A DNA stretch of 18,457 nucleotides from an uncultured Clostridia bacterium (GTDB lineage Bacteria > Bacillota > Clostridia > TANB77 > CAG-508): assembly GCA_934180065.1 (NCBI GenBank), contig CAKPRA010000035.1:1-18457 (forward strand). Direction: 5' to 3'. A program made the translations under genes and the position numbers. The notes under the pieces were generated by a model. The model was given only the letters and a program-made list of their open reading frames with translations, was not told the origin of the DNA and did no database searches. Shown here piece after piece: positions 1 to 7,700 of the stretch (position 1 is its first letter; each line of letters opens with the position of its first letter).

Positions 1-60
1 CATATAAGTACATTTTTACTTATGAGTAATATTGAAACTATATACTATATTAAGAATAGA

Positions 61-111
61 TATTTCCTATTATATAAAAAGGTTGCGCCAAAACATTGCA
101 CACAAAATTAC
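61..111. repeat. Dispersed imperfect repeat, copy 1
   Basis: About 50 bp here match 4271-4323 in the same orientation at roughly four bases in five, beginning with the shared block TATTTCCTA and continuing through AAGG, CAAAAC and TTGC to ATTAC. The minus-strand reading contains TATATAATAGGAAATA here and TATATAGTAGGAAATA in the second copy, which resembles a -10 region. The second copy sits just upstream of rqcH on the minus strand, so the repeat may be a promoter or regulatory segment. Here it would point to a gene left of the window. The similarity is seen directly; the promoter role is inferred, and no good -35 box was found at normal spacing. Confidence 0.5.
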
Positions 112-127
112 TGCGTAATTTTGGCGC
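85..127. other. Two mutually exclusive hairpins
   Basis: GCGCCAAAA (85-93) pairs perfectly with TTTTGGCGC (119-127). AAAATTAC (104-111) pairs perfectly with GTAATTTT (115-122) around a three-base loop. The two stems compete for the TTTT at 119-122, so only one can form at a time. The sequence is GC-rich for this locus and lies outside any credible gene. It could be a structured transcript, an operator or part of a repeat element; the family is not recognised. Confidence 0.45.
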
Positions 128-129
128 GC

Positions 130-194
130 GAACAAAAACGCGGACTTAAAAATGTTTTAAACAGAGCAAATGTTATTAATGTCCGCTTTTGTTC
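130..194 (-). terminator. Possible terminator after the XRE gene
   Basis: GAACAAAA+GCGGAC (130-137 and 140-145, with a two-base bulge) is the reverse complement of GTCCGCTTTTGTTC at 181-194. On the minus strand the right arm ends in a T-rich run (GTTTTTGTTC), as expected for an intrinsic terminator of the regulator gene that ends at 230. The loop of about 35 bases is long for a terminator, and on the plus strand the structure also ends in TTTTGTT, so it may be bidirectional or have another role. Confidence 0.35.
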
Positions 195-229
195 TATATA
201 TGAGTGCAATTAAATTATTAACATACAAT

Positions 230-580
230 TTATATCATATTTTTTAGTTTCCGTTTTTGTTGTTGTATTACTAATTTTGCGATTTCATATATTAGTTTTC
301 TTGTTTCTTTTGGACAATCTTTTAATAATTCAGTAAATTCATCATAAAGATAGCTTTTGGCGTCTGTACTTGTTCCATTTAATATAGTGCCTTCATCAAT
401 ATTTAGTATAGAGCATATTTCACTTAGTCTGGATAGATTTAGATGAGTTGTTCCACATTCTATTCTACTAATATATGTTACAGAAACGTTTAACTTTTCA
501 GCTAAAATTTCTTGAGTTAAATTTTTTTCTGCTCTACTTTTTCGAATTCTTTCTCCAATTATTTTATAATCTAAAGCCAT
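230..580 (-). CDS. XRE-family helix-turn-helix transcriptional regulator
   Basis: This 116-residue protein has an N-terminal Cro/C1-type helix-turn-helix at about residues 6-62. It shows the usual pattern IGERIRKSR, then LTQEILAEKLNVS, then YISRIECG and a closing helix with LSEICSILNI. The remaining 50 residues are charged and helical (LYDEFTELLKDCPKETRKLIYEIAKLV) and probably dimerise or sense a signal. The start ATG follows GAGGTGAT at good spacing. An 8-bp inverted repeat overlaps the likely -10 region just upstream, which suggests autoregulation. It stands alone on the minus strand, separated from the SPFH gene by a terminator, so its targets cannot be told from context. The fold is clear; the specific role is unknown. 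Confidence 0.85.
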   Translation of the reverse strand: MALDYKIIGERIRKSRAEKNLTQEILAEKLNVSVTYISRIECGTTHLNLSRLSEICSILNIDEGTILNGTSTDAKSYLYDEFTELLKDCPKETRKLIYEIAKLVIQQQKRKLKNMI

Positions 581-591
581 ATAATCACCTC

Positions 592-613
592 ACTATATTA
601 AAAAAAATATAGT
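592..613 (-). promoter_or_regulatory. Putative autoregulatory operator of the XRE gene
   Basis: ACTATATT (592-599) and AATATAGT (606-613) form a perfect 8-bp inverted repeat around six A residues, 12 bases upstream of the start codon of the regulator. The right arm contains a minus-strand -10-like TATATT (606-611); a weak -35-like CTGTAC lies 16 bases further upstream (628-633). Repressors of this family commonly bind such dyads over their own promoter. Binding here is inferred. Confidence 0.4.
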
Positions 614-789
614 ATTTGAAAACTATTGTACAGAAATTAATAAGTTAATATATACTAATGAGTAAATAAAATAAGTAAAAATTTATTATTATTATATACA
701 TATATATTTAGATTATTCGTGTAATAACAATATATTTTAATATATTATAAAATTAAATATTACTTATAGGTTAAATTTATATATTGACA

Positions 790-830
790 TAAAAAATGGA
801 TAAGCTTTATAACCTACCCATTTTTTTTTT
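790..830 (-). terminator. Intrinsic terminator of the nfeD-SPFH operon
   Basis: On the minus strand ATGGGTA (815-821) pairs with TATCCAT (796-802), including one G-U pair, and is followed by TTTTTT. On the plus strand the same position is an A-C mismatch, so the structure favours minus-strand transcription, although the flanking A and T runs would support some bidirectional function. It lies about 45 bases beyond the stop codon of the SPFH gene. The stretch 614-790 between this and the XRE promoter is AT-rich and shows nothing else I can support. Confidence 0.6.
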
Positions 831-873
831 AAATATATAATATGTATGTAATGTTTATTATTAATCTTGAATT

Positions 874-1824
874 TTATTCTTTTGATTGTGCAGCTTTTTT
901 AGCAGCTAGCCTTTCAGCTCTTTCTTTTTTATCTGAAACAAGCTCTTTCATGGCACCTAAGCTTCCTAATGCTGATGTTGCATCAAATGGAATAAATACT
1001 TTGTTTGCTTCACCATCAGCTATTTCTTTTAATGCTTCTAGTGATTTTAATTGAACTAATTTATCATTTGGATGTGATTCCATAACAGCACTATAAACTA
1101 ATTTTATTTCTTGAGCTTTAGCATCAGCTACTTCTCTAATTGCAGCAGCTTCACCGGCAGCTCTTCTTATTGCAGCTTCTTTATCAGCTTCAGCTTCTAA
1201 TATAGCAGCTTCTTTTTTACCTTCTGCTAAAGTTATTGCAGATTGTCTTTCTCCTTCTGCTTGAAGAATTAAGGCTCTCTTATTTCTTTCGGCATTCATT
1301 TGTTTTTCCATTGCATCTCTTATGTCTGCAGGTGGAGTAATATCTTTTATTTCAACTCTATCAACTTTACAACCCCATTGATCTGTTGCTTCATCTAATA
1401 CAGATCTTAATTGTTCGTTTATACTATCACGAGAGCTAAATGTTGCATCTAAGTCCATTTTTCCGACAATATCACGTATTGTTGTTATTGCTAAATATTC
1501 AATACCTTTTTTTAGTGATTGAATTTCATATACAGCTTTTGCTGGATCTGTGATTTTGTAGAATACAACTGTATCTATTGTTATTGTAACATTATCTTTT
1601 GTGATAACTCCTTGTGGAGGTACATCCATTGTTTGTTGTTTTAAACTTACAACAGATCTAACATGGTCCATAAATGGAACAATTATTGTAAGACCTGCAT
1701 CTGCAACTTTATGAAATTTTCCTAATCTTTCAATTACATATACTTCTGATTGTTTAACTACTTTGATTGCTTTAAATGCAATTATTAAAATAATTACAAG
1801 CAAAATTAATAAAAATATTCCCAT
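874..1824 (-). CDS. SPFH/Band 7 (stomatin/QmcA-like) membrane protein
   Basis: This 316-residue protein begins with one membrane segment (residues 2-18, GIFLLILLVIILIIAFK). An SPFH/Band 7 domain follows at about 20-180, with family landmarks VYVIERLGKF, VPPQGVITKDNV and ITPPADIRDAMEKQMNAER. Next comes a long Ala/Glu/Lys-rich coiled coil (about 180-240, repeated AEGE/EAEADKEAA), then VFIPFDATSALG and a charged tail. Such proteins form multimeric membrane-microdomain scaffolds. The gene lies 13 bases after the stop of nfeD, and its ribosome binding site AGGAGG overlaps that TAG stop, so the two are probably translationally coupled. The nfeD-SPFH pairing is a well-known conserved arrangement, which supports the assignment. 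It is full length for the family. Confidence 0.93.
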   Translation of the reverse strand: MGIFLLILLVIILIIAFKAIKVVKQSEVYVIERLGKFHKVADAGLTIIVPFMDHVRSVVSLKQQTMDVPPQGVITKDNVTITIDTVVFYKITDPAKAVYEIQSLKKGIEYLAITTIRDIVGKMDLDATFSSRDSINEQLRSVLDEATDQWGCKVDRVEIKDITPPADIRDAMEKQMNAERNKRALILQAEGERQSAITLAEGKKEAAILEAEADKEAAIRRAAGEAAAIREVADAKAQEIKLVYSAVMESHPNDKLVQLKSLEALKEIADGEANKVFIPFDATSALGSLGAMKELVSDKKERAERLAAKKAAQSKE

Positions 1825-1837
1825 TATAAAAATCCTC

Positions 1838-2290
1838 CTAATTTTTTAATTCTTCTAATTCTTTTTCTGTTGTCACAACAAGTTTTACACCATCTATGGC
1901 TTTTACTATTACTATTGTATCTTTATTTATTGTTTTTGTTGTGTTTGTTTTTGCAGACCAAATTTCATTATCTACTTTTACTTGACCTTTTCCTGAGATT
2001 GGGTCGATATCTGAAATAACTATTCCGGTTTTCCCAATGATTGAGTAAGCATTTGTTTTTATATTTGCTGAGTTTCTTGTAAACCTTCTTACAAATGGTT
2101 TGGTACAGAATAGTAATAAAACTGATGATATGCAGAATATTGCAATTTGTATGGTTACATTATCTATGAAAAAACTGCATATAGAAGTTATACCTGCTCC
2201 AATACCAACCCAAAAAATAAGAAAGTCGGTAGGAATAACCATTTCGAAGATAATAAATATGCCAGCTAAAATTAGCCAGATTTGCCACAT
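1838..2290 (-). CDS. NfeD family membrane protein, short form
   Basis: This 150-residue protein has about three to four hydrophobic helices in its first 70 residues (IWLILAGIFIIFEMVIP, FLIFWVGIGAGITSICSFF, IQIAIFCISSVLLLFC). A basic linker (KPFVRRFTRN) leads to a small OB-fold domain at about 80-142, with the characteristic IGKTGIVISDIDPISGKGQVKV and a later VKAIDGVKLVV. This is the short NfeD without the N-terminal ClpP-like protease. The start ATG follows a strong AAAGGAGGT. It is the first gene of a two-gene unit with the SPFH protein, which NfeD proteins commonly partner in the membrane. Confidence 0.92.
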   Translation of the reverse strand: MWQIWLILAGIFIIFEMVIPTDFLIFWVGIGAGITSICSFFIDNVTIQIAIFCISSVLLLFCTKPFVRRFTRNSANIKTNAYSIIGKTGIVISDIDPISGKGQVKVDNEIWSAKTNTTKTINKDTIVIVKAIDGVKLVVTTEKELEELKN

Positions 2291-2323
2291 ATAATTTTAC
2301 CTCCTTTTGTTAATACATTTATA

Positions 2324-2352
2324 ATTATACTATATTTTTATGAAAAAATAAA
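2324..2352 (-). promoter_or_regulatory. Probable nfeD promoter
   Basis: A consensus -10 hexamer TATAAT on the minus strand (2324-2329) lies 34 bases upstream of the nfeD start. At 17-base spacing the -35 position reads TTTATT (2347-2352), which is weak. This is the only consensus -10 close to the gene. Confidence 0.4.
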
Positions 2353-2476
2353 GGTAATATGAAAAATATGTATAAAATTTAGAAAATGCTAGTTAATATT
2401 TATAATTGAGGGAAATTTTTTAATATATGCATAAGTTGTAATTAGTAATGATACTACCGCGTAATAGATATTATAT

Positions 2477-2515
2477 AAAAAATTCGAGTCTTGCTGGTCG
2501 CCCATACAAAGTAGT
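2477..2515 (-). repeat. Inverted-orientation repeat, copy A
   Basis: On the minus strand this stretch reads CTTTGTA, then GGGCGACCAGCAAG, a variable triplet, and CGAATTTTT. It matches 4563-4600 on the plus strand at about 30 of 34 core positions. It begins roughly 30 bases after the rqcH stop codon, in the direction of rqcH transcription. Only this part of the larger 162-bp element is recognisable here, so the copy may be truncated. The rest of 2291-2547 is AT-rich and holds only the nfeD promoter. Confidence 0.6.
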
Positions 2516-2547
2516 TCGCTGATAATCTACATATAGAGAAACTTTAT

Positions 2548-4248
2548 TTAGTTTTGAGGTGTGACGTTAATCGTTTTATTGTGCGTATAGATTACAAATC
2601 CAGGTTTACTTCCTGATGGTTTTTTTACGTATTTTATCAAAGTGTAATCAACAGGTACATTAGATGACATTTTAGCTTTACTATAATAGGCTGCTATTTG
2701 AGCACATCTAATTAAAATATTCATTGAAGGAGTTTCACCTTTTGTAATTAAAATAGCATGGCTTCCATGAATATCTTTTGTATGAAACCATATATCATTA
2801 TTTTTAGCTAATTTTGTGGTTAGATAATCATTTTGAACATTGTTTTTTCCAACCAATAGTGTAAAGTTTTCAATTTTATATTCTATAGGTGTAAAGGATT
2901 TATCAGTTTTTTTATTTTTAGGTTTCTGCTTTGTTATTTTTGTGTTTGATTTTAGGTGAGTTCGTTCAAATAAAGAATTTTCAGAAATTTCTGAAAATAT
3001 TTCATCAATATCCGAAATATTTTTAGCGGCATCAATTTCATATATAATGCTCTCTAAATAATCAAGCTCTGTAATAGTTTCTTTTTTTTGTTGATTTACT
3101 ACCGCTAAGGCATTTTTTAATTTATTATATTTTTTGTAATAATTTTTCGCATTTTGCGAAGGAGTCCTATTTTTATCAACTGGTACAGTTTCTTTTTTAT
3201 TTGTATAATAGTTATCTAATAGGATTTTGTCAGTATCAAACTGAGAAAATTTGTACATGTTTGCAGTTATTAATTCTCCATATAACTTATACATTTCCAT
3301 ATTTTCGCATTCTTTAATTTTTTGATTTATATTGTATAGTTTCTTTTTTATTTTTGATAAGGTAGTCAAGACAAGTTTCAAAACATTATTTTTATAAGAC
3401 TTAAAAACTATATTATTTTCTTTTTCAAAGTAAAAATCATCTATATAAAAATTAGCCTGCAATAATTCTTGAGTTTCTTGAAGTGCTATTGAAAAATCAT
3501 TTTTATATGAAATAATAGAAACTTTGTTATTATCAAGATTATTTAATGTATCTGTAATGTATTTATATATTATTTTTAAATTATTTGTATTTACATCATT
3601 TGAAATATTACATTTTTCAATAATTGCCTGAATGTATAATTTACTGATTCCTGTAAATGTTGATGATATACCAGTATCAAGTTGCTTTTGATCTACTAAT
3701 AATTTATAAAATTCATCAAATGTTTTTATTTCTGAGAAATCTTTTTTATCATTTTTCGGAATTTCATATTCTCTAGCAGGCAAGATATCTCTTAGTGAAT
3801 TTTCATCTTTTGATAAATGCCTTAAACTATCAATTATAATGTTCTTCTCATTGGTTAATATAATATTGCTGTGTTTTCCCATCAATTCAATTATTAATTT
3901 TTTATAAACAATATCATTTAGCTCGTTAAAACATTCTAATTCCATATAAACAATTCGCTCTAAACCTAATGTGTATATTTTTCTAATTTTAGCTCCAATA
4001 AGGTGCTTTCTAAGAAACATACAAAAACCAGGAGCATTTAGAGGATTAGGTTTTTGATGTGTTGTCAAATTTATTCTATATGAATCAGAAGAAATAGAAA
4101 TATTTAATGCATAATTTACTCCTTTTGAATATATTCCAAGAACTATTTCATTTTTATTTGGCTCATACACTTTATTTATTTTTCCTCCTAAAATAGAGGA
4201 ATTTAATTCATTTACAATTTTTTTTGTAACAATTCCGTCAAATGCCAT
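2548..4248 (-). CDS. rqcH: RqcH / NFACT family (Rqc2 homologue; fibronectin-binding-like)
   Basis: This 566-residue protein, close to the usual 570, starts with MAFDGIVTKK, the family hallmark (MSFDG/MAFDG). NFACT-N covers about residues 1-240 with GGKINKVYEP, FCMFLRKHL and ELMGKHSNIIL. A coiled-coil middle follows (about 270-430, with YGELITANMY). The NFACT-R domain is at about 450-560 with LVGKNNVQNDYLTT, DIWFHTKDIHGSHAIL, VPVDYT and KPSGSKPGFVIY. RqcH binds stalled 50S-peptidyl-tRNA complexes and recruits tRNA-Ala to add C-terminal alanine tails that mark nascent chains for degradation. I chose ATG 4248 because AAAGGA lies nine bases upstream; an in-frame TTG at 4266 is possible but overlaps that site. 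Residues 97-98 are ER where B. subtilis RqcH has DR, a conservative change at a functional position. Confidence 0.93.
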   Translation of the reverse strand: MAFDGIVTKKIVNELNSSILGGKINKVYEPNKNEIVLGIYSKGVNYALNISISSDSYRINLTTHQKPNPLNAPGFCMFLRKHLIGAKIRKIYTLGLERIVYMELECFNELNDIVYKKLIIELMGKHSNIILTNEKNIIIDSLRHLSKDENSLRDILPAREYEIPKNDKKDFSEIKTFDEFYKLLVDQKQLDTGISSTFTGISKLYIQAIIEKCNISNDVNTNNLKIIYKYITDTLNNLDNNKVSIISYKNDFSIALQETQELLQANFYIDDFYFEKENNIVFKSYKNNVLKLVLTTLSKIKKKLYNINQKIKECENMEMYKLYGELITANMYKFSQFDTDKILLDNYYTNKKETVPVDKNRTPSQNAKNYYKKYNKLKNALAVVNQQKKETITELDYLESIIYEIDAAKNISDIDEIFSEISENSLFERTHLKSNTKITKQKPKNKKTDKSFTPIEYKIENFTLLVGKNNVQNDYLTTKLAKNNDIWFHTKDIHGSHAILITKGETPSMNILIRCAQIAAYYSKAKMSSNVPVDYTLIKYVKKPSGSKPGFVIYTHNKTINVTPQN

Positions 4249-4270
4249 TTGAGCACATCCTTTCAAAATT

Positions 4271-4323
4271 TATTTCCTACTATATAAGAAGGCTAAGTCA
4301 AAACTTTGCCCACATTATATTAC
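4271..4323. repeat. Dispersed imperfect repeat, copy 2
   Basis: This is the second copy of the roughly 50-bp repeat at 61-111, in direct orientation. It ends about 23 bases upstream of the rqcH start and would contain its promoter: on the minus strand TATAGT occupies a plausible -10 position ahead of the AAAGGA ribosome binding site. It lacks the hairpin-forming GCGCC block of copy 1 (GCTAAGTC here against GTTGCGCC), so the two copies have diverged most where copy 1 is structured. Confidence 0.5.
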
Positions 4324-4459
4324 AATTACTTTTTTTAGTAAAGATTAAATATTTGTCACTATTTACTATACAGTTATTAATAATTACCATATATGTATAT
4401 ATTTAAAAAGTAAAGCTTCAACACCATAAAATTAATAACAAATTTAATTTTGTAGAGTA

Positions 4460-4621
4460 GGATATGTGAATATATATATTAAAAAAAGTGACGCGCAGCT
4501 TGGGAGCTTTTAGAAAACATCTTAATATCACCAAACCAAAACGAGGGCTCTACCATTCTCACACTGCTTTGTAAGGGCGACCAGCAAGGAACGAATTTTT
4601 AATATATATATTCACATATCC
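4460..4621. repeat. 162-bp element with perfect terminal inverted repeats (MITE-like or structured RNA)
   Basis: The first 26 bases (from GGATATGTGAATATATATAT) are the exact reverse complement of the last 26 (ending ATATATTCACATATCC). The core is less AT-rich than its surroundings (GACGCGCAGCTTGGGAGC; ACGAGGGCTCTACC) and contains no reading frame. Its right part (4563-4600) is copy B of the motif found in reverse beyond rqcH. This could be a miniature inverted-repeat element without its transposase, or a noncoding RNA closed by a long terminal stem. I see no clear target-site duplication and do not recognise a named family. The flanks 4324-4459 and 4622-4678 are AT-rich with nothing else supportable. 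Confidence 0.65.
4563..4600 (+). repeat. Inverted-orientation repeat, copy B
   Basis: The core GGGCGACCAGCAAGG with flanking CTTTGTA and CGAATTTTT matches copy A (2477-2515) in the opposite orientation. The two copies bracket a segment of about 2 kb that contains rqcH. The high conservation of a GC-rich core in an AT-rich spacer suggests a functional sequence, such as an RNA motif or protein site, rather than chance. Confidence 0.6.
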
Positions 4622-4678
4622 GGCTAAAAAAAAGTAAAAAGCAACCAAATAAGAGTCCTACCATTATTTATTAAAAAT

Positions 4679-4706
4679 TTTACATATTTTTTTTATAAAG
4701 GATAAT
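4679..4706 (+). promoter_or_regulatory. Probable promoter of the glucan synthase gene
   Basis: TTTACA (4679-4684) and GATAAT (4701-4706) are separated by 16 bases and match housekeeping sigma factor boxes well. Transcription would start near 4713, giving a leader of about 50 bases before the chosen start codon, with the ribosome binding site AAGGAG at 4746-4751. Confidence 0.5.
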
Positions 4707-4764
4707 TTTCAAATTTGTGGGAAAAATATGTGAAAACATATTTACAAGGAGTGGAAAATTTTTG

Positions 4765-7700
4765 ATGAATAAATACAAAGTTTTAGATGTTGGTGGTGCA
4801 CTTTTAAATACTGAACAATTAGAAAATTATTTGCAAAAAATTGCTGCTGATCAGATTTTAAAATCCAATTCTGATAAGAATACGTATCCGGTTCCCAGAG
4901 TTAAGGAAAATCTAAATTTTATATATGATGTATATAATTTTTTGAATGAGGATTTAAAAAACAAAATTCCAATTTATCCAGCAGGGGAATGGATTCTAGA
5001 TAATTTCTATATAATTGAGAAAAATGCTAAAATTATTATTAAAAATTTGCCCATAAAAAAATACACTCGATTAATAGGTATTGCAAATGGGGCAAATAAG
5101 GGATTTGCAAGGGTATATGTTTTAGCTAAAGAAATTGTTTCTTATACAGATGGAAAAATTGATGGTGATAACTTGGAACTTTATTTAAAAAGCTATCAAA
5201 ATAAAAAGACTCTTAGTATGGAAGAATTGTGGAGTATTAATATATTTTTGCAGATTGCCTTAATTGAAAAAATTAGAATCATTTGCGAAAAAATCTATTT
5301 ATCACAAATGCAAAAAAGAAAAGTTGAGAATATAATTGGCAGATTAGTCGATTTTAGCCAAAATACAATGTTTAGAGTTCCTAAAACATATAATTTGAAA
5401 CTGCAAGAAAATGTTGAATCAAAATACCCATTTATAGAGTATATGTCTTATAGACTTAAACAATATGGAAAAAATGCGTATAGCTACTTGGAAATACTAG
5501 AAGAGCAAGTTAACAAAATGGGAAGTAATATATTTGATTGCATAAATAGAGAGCATTTTGATATTGCAACCAAAAAAATTTCTATTGGAAATGCTATTAT
5601 GAGTATTAATGCCCTAAATAGACTAAATTTTATTGAAATTTTTAATAGAACAAATGGGGTTGAAGAGGTATTAAATAGAGATCCGGCTGGTGTTTATGAA
5701 TTTATGGATTACAAAACAAAGGAATATTATAGAGCGGAAATTGAAAAGATTGCAAAAAAAACAAAAATATCTGAGATTTATATTGCAAGAAAATGTTTAG
5801 AATTAGCTGAAGAAAAATCAAATGAGGATTTTAGTGAAGTAACTAGTATTAATAAAAAAAGTCATGTTGGATATTATCTAATTTCTGATGGAAAAACTGA
5901 GCTTATCAGTAATTTACTTAATAAAAAAATATCCAAGATGTCAAAGTCTGGAAAGTCTAAATTATATATTGAAGGTGTTTCTTTTTTAGCGGTTATCTTA
6001 TGTAGTTTGTTAGGTTGGTATATTCAAATAAAAGTTGGTTATTTTTTATTAGCATTTATCGTTTTTTTATTATCTATTATACCTGTAAAAACAATATTGA
6101 TAAAAATTATTCAATATATTTCTGGTAAATTTGTTAAACCAAAATTGATACCTAAATTAGACTTTTATGATGGAATTCCAGAAAAATATGCTACGATGGT
6201 TGTTATCCCTACTATAGTTAAAGACAAGAAAAAGGTCAATGAAATAATGGATAAATTAGAAGTTTATTATATGGCAAATAAAAGCGAAAATTTGTATTTT
6301 ACTTTGTTAGGAGATTGTAGTAGCTCTAAAAATGAAAGCGAAGATTTTGATAAGGAAATTATACAAGCAGGAATTGAGAAATGTAATAAATTAAATGAAA
6401 AATATTCAGAAAACAGTTTTCCAAAATTTAATTTTATTTATAGAAAGAGAACCTGGAGTAATGGGGAAAATTGTTTTTTGGGATGGGAAAGAAAAAGAGG
6501 TCTATTAGATCAATTTAATAATTACATTTTAAATAAGTGTAGTGATAATGAATTTTATAACGGAGAAGATTCTGTTAATAATAATAAGATCGAAATCTCA
6601 AAAAAGTTAAGTGATACAAGCTTTTTAGAAAATACTTTTGAAAATATAAAGCAGGAGTTTCCAAAAATTAAATATATTATAACTTTGGATTCTGATACAA
6701 GTTTGGTCTTAAATACTGGACTTGAACTTGTTGGGGCTATGGCTCATATTTTAAATAAACCTGTGTTAAACGAAAATAAAAATTTGGTTATAGATGGATA
6801 TGCAATTATGCAACCAAGAGTTGGTATTAATTTATTAGAAACTAGAAAAAGTATTTTTACAAAAATATTTTCTGGTCTTGGTGGAACTGATTCATATACA
6901 AATGCTATTTCTGATTTTTACTTTGATAATTTTGAAGAAGGGATTTTTACAGGAAAAGGAATTTATGATTTAAAAGTTTTTTCAGAGGTTTTGAAAAATG
7001 AAATTCCGGAAAATACTATTCTAAGTCATGATTTATTAGAAGGGTCATATGTTAGATGTGGTTTAGCATCTGATATTATGCTTATGGATGGATATCCAAG
7101 CAATTATAAGGCATACAAAACTAGACTTCATAGATGGATAAGAGGAGATTGGCAAATTTTTTCTTGGGTATTTAAAGATAGATTAAATATATTATCAAAA
7201 TCTAAAATTTTAGATAATATTAACAGAAGTTTAAATGAATTTTTTGTTTTAATATTATTAATAATTAATTTATTTGTTAGAAGTAAGACTATTGCTATAA
7301 TATCTATTATTTCAATTCTAATTCCATATATTTTAGAATTTTTGAATAAAATCATATGTAAGAAAGATGGAGAATTAACACAGCGTAAATTTGCTAAGGA
7401 AATTAATGGTTGTATTTCTATTTTTTATAAAATGATAATAGATATTGCTTTGATTCCAGATAAAGCTTATTTGTCTATAAATGCTATAATTAAAGCTTTA
7501 TATAGAATTATTAAATCAAAAAAACATTTATTAGAATGGACTACTGCTGAAGAAGCGGAGAAAATGGCAAAAAACGGAATTGAACCATATATAATTGACA
7601 TGTTACCAAGTATAATAATTGGTGGAGTTTTTGTGGCTTACAGTATATATGTTAATTCTATTTTTAATCTAATATTAGGAATTTTGTGGATTATTTCTCC

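Noticed and set aside
22..213. Open frame of 63 codons on the plus strand at the left edge
   Set aside because: No ribosome binding site, no family resemblance, and it runs through the repeat and two sets of inverted repeats, so it is better explained as noncoding.
4249..4266. Earlier TTG start for rqcH
   Set aside because: The family begins MxFDG, and AAAGGA within these bases is the ribosome binding site of ATG 4248.
4717..4764. Earlier GTG start for the glucan synthase
   Set aside because: No ribosome binding site precedes it, whereas AAGGAG stands before ATG 4765; the extra 16 residues look non-family.
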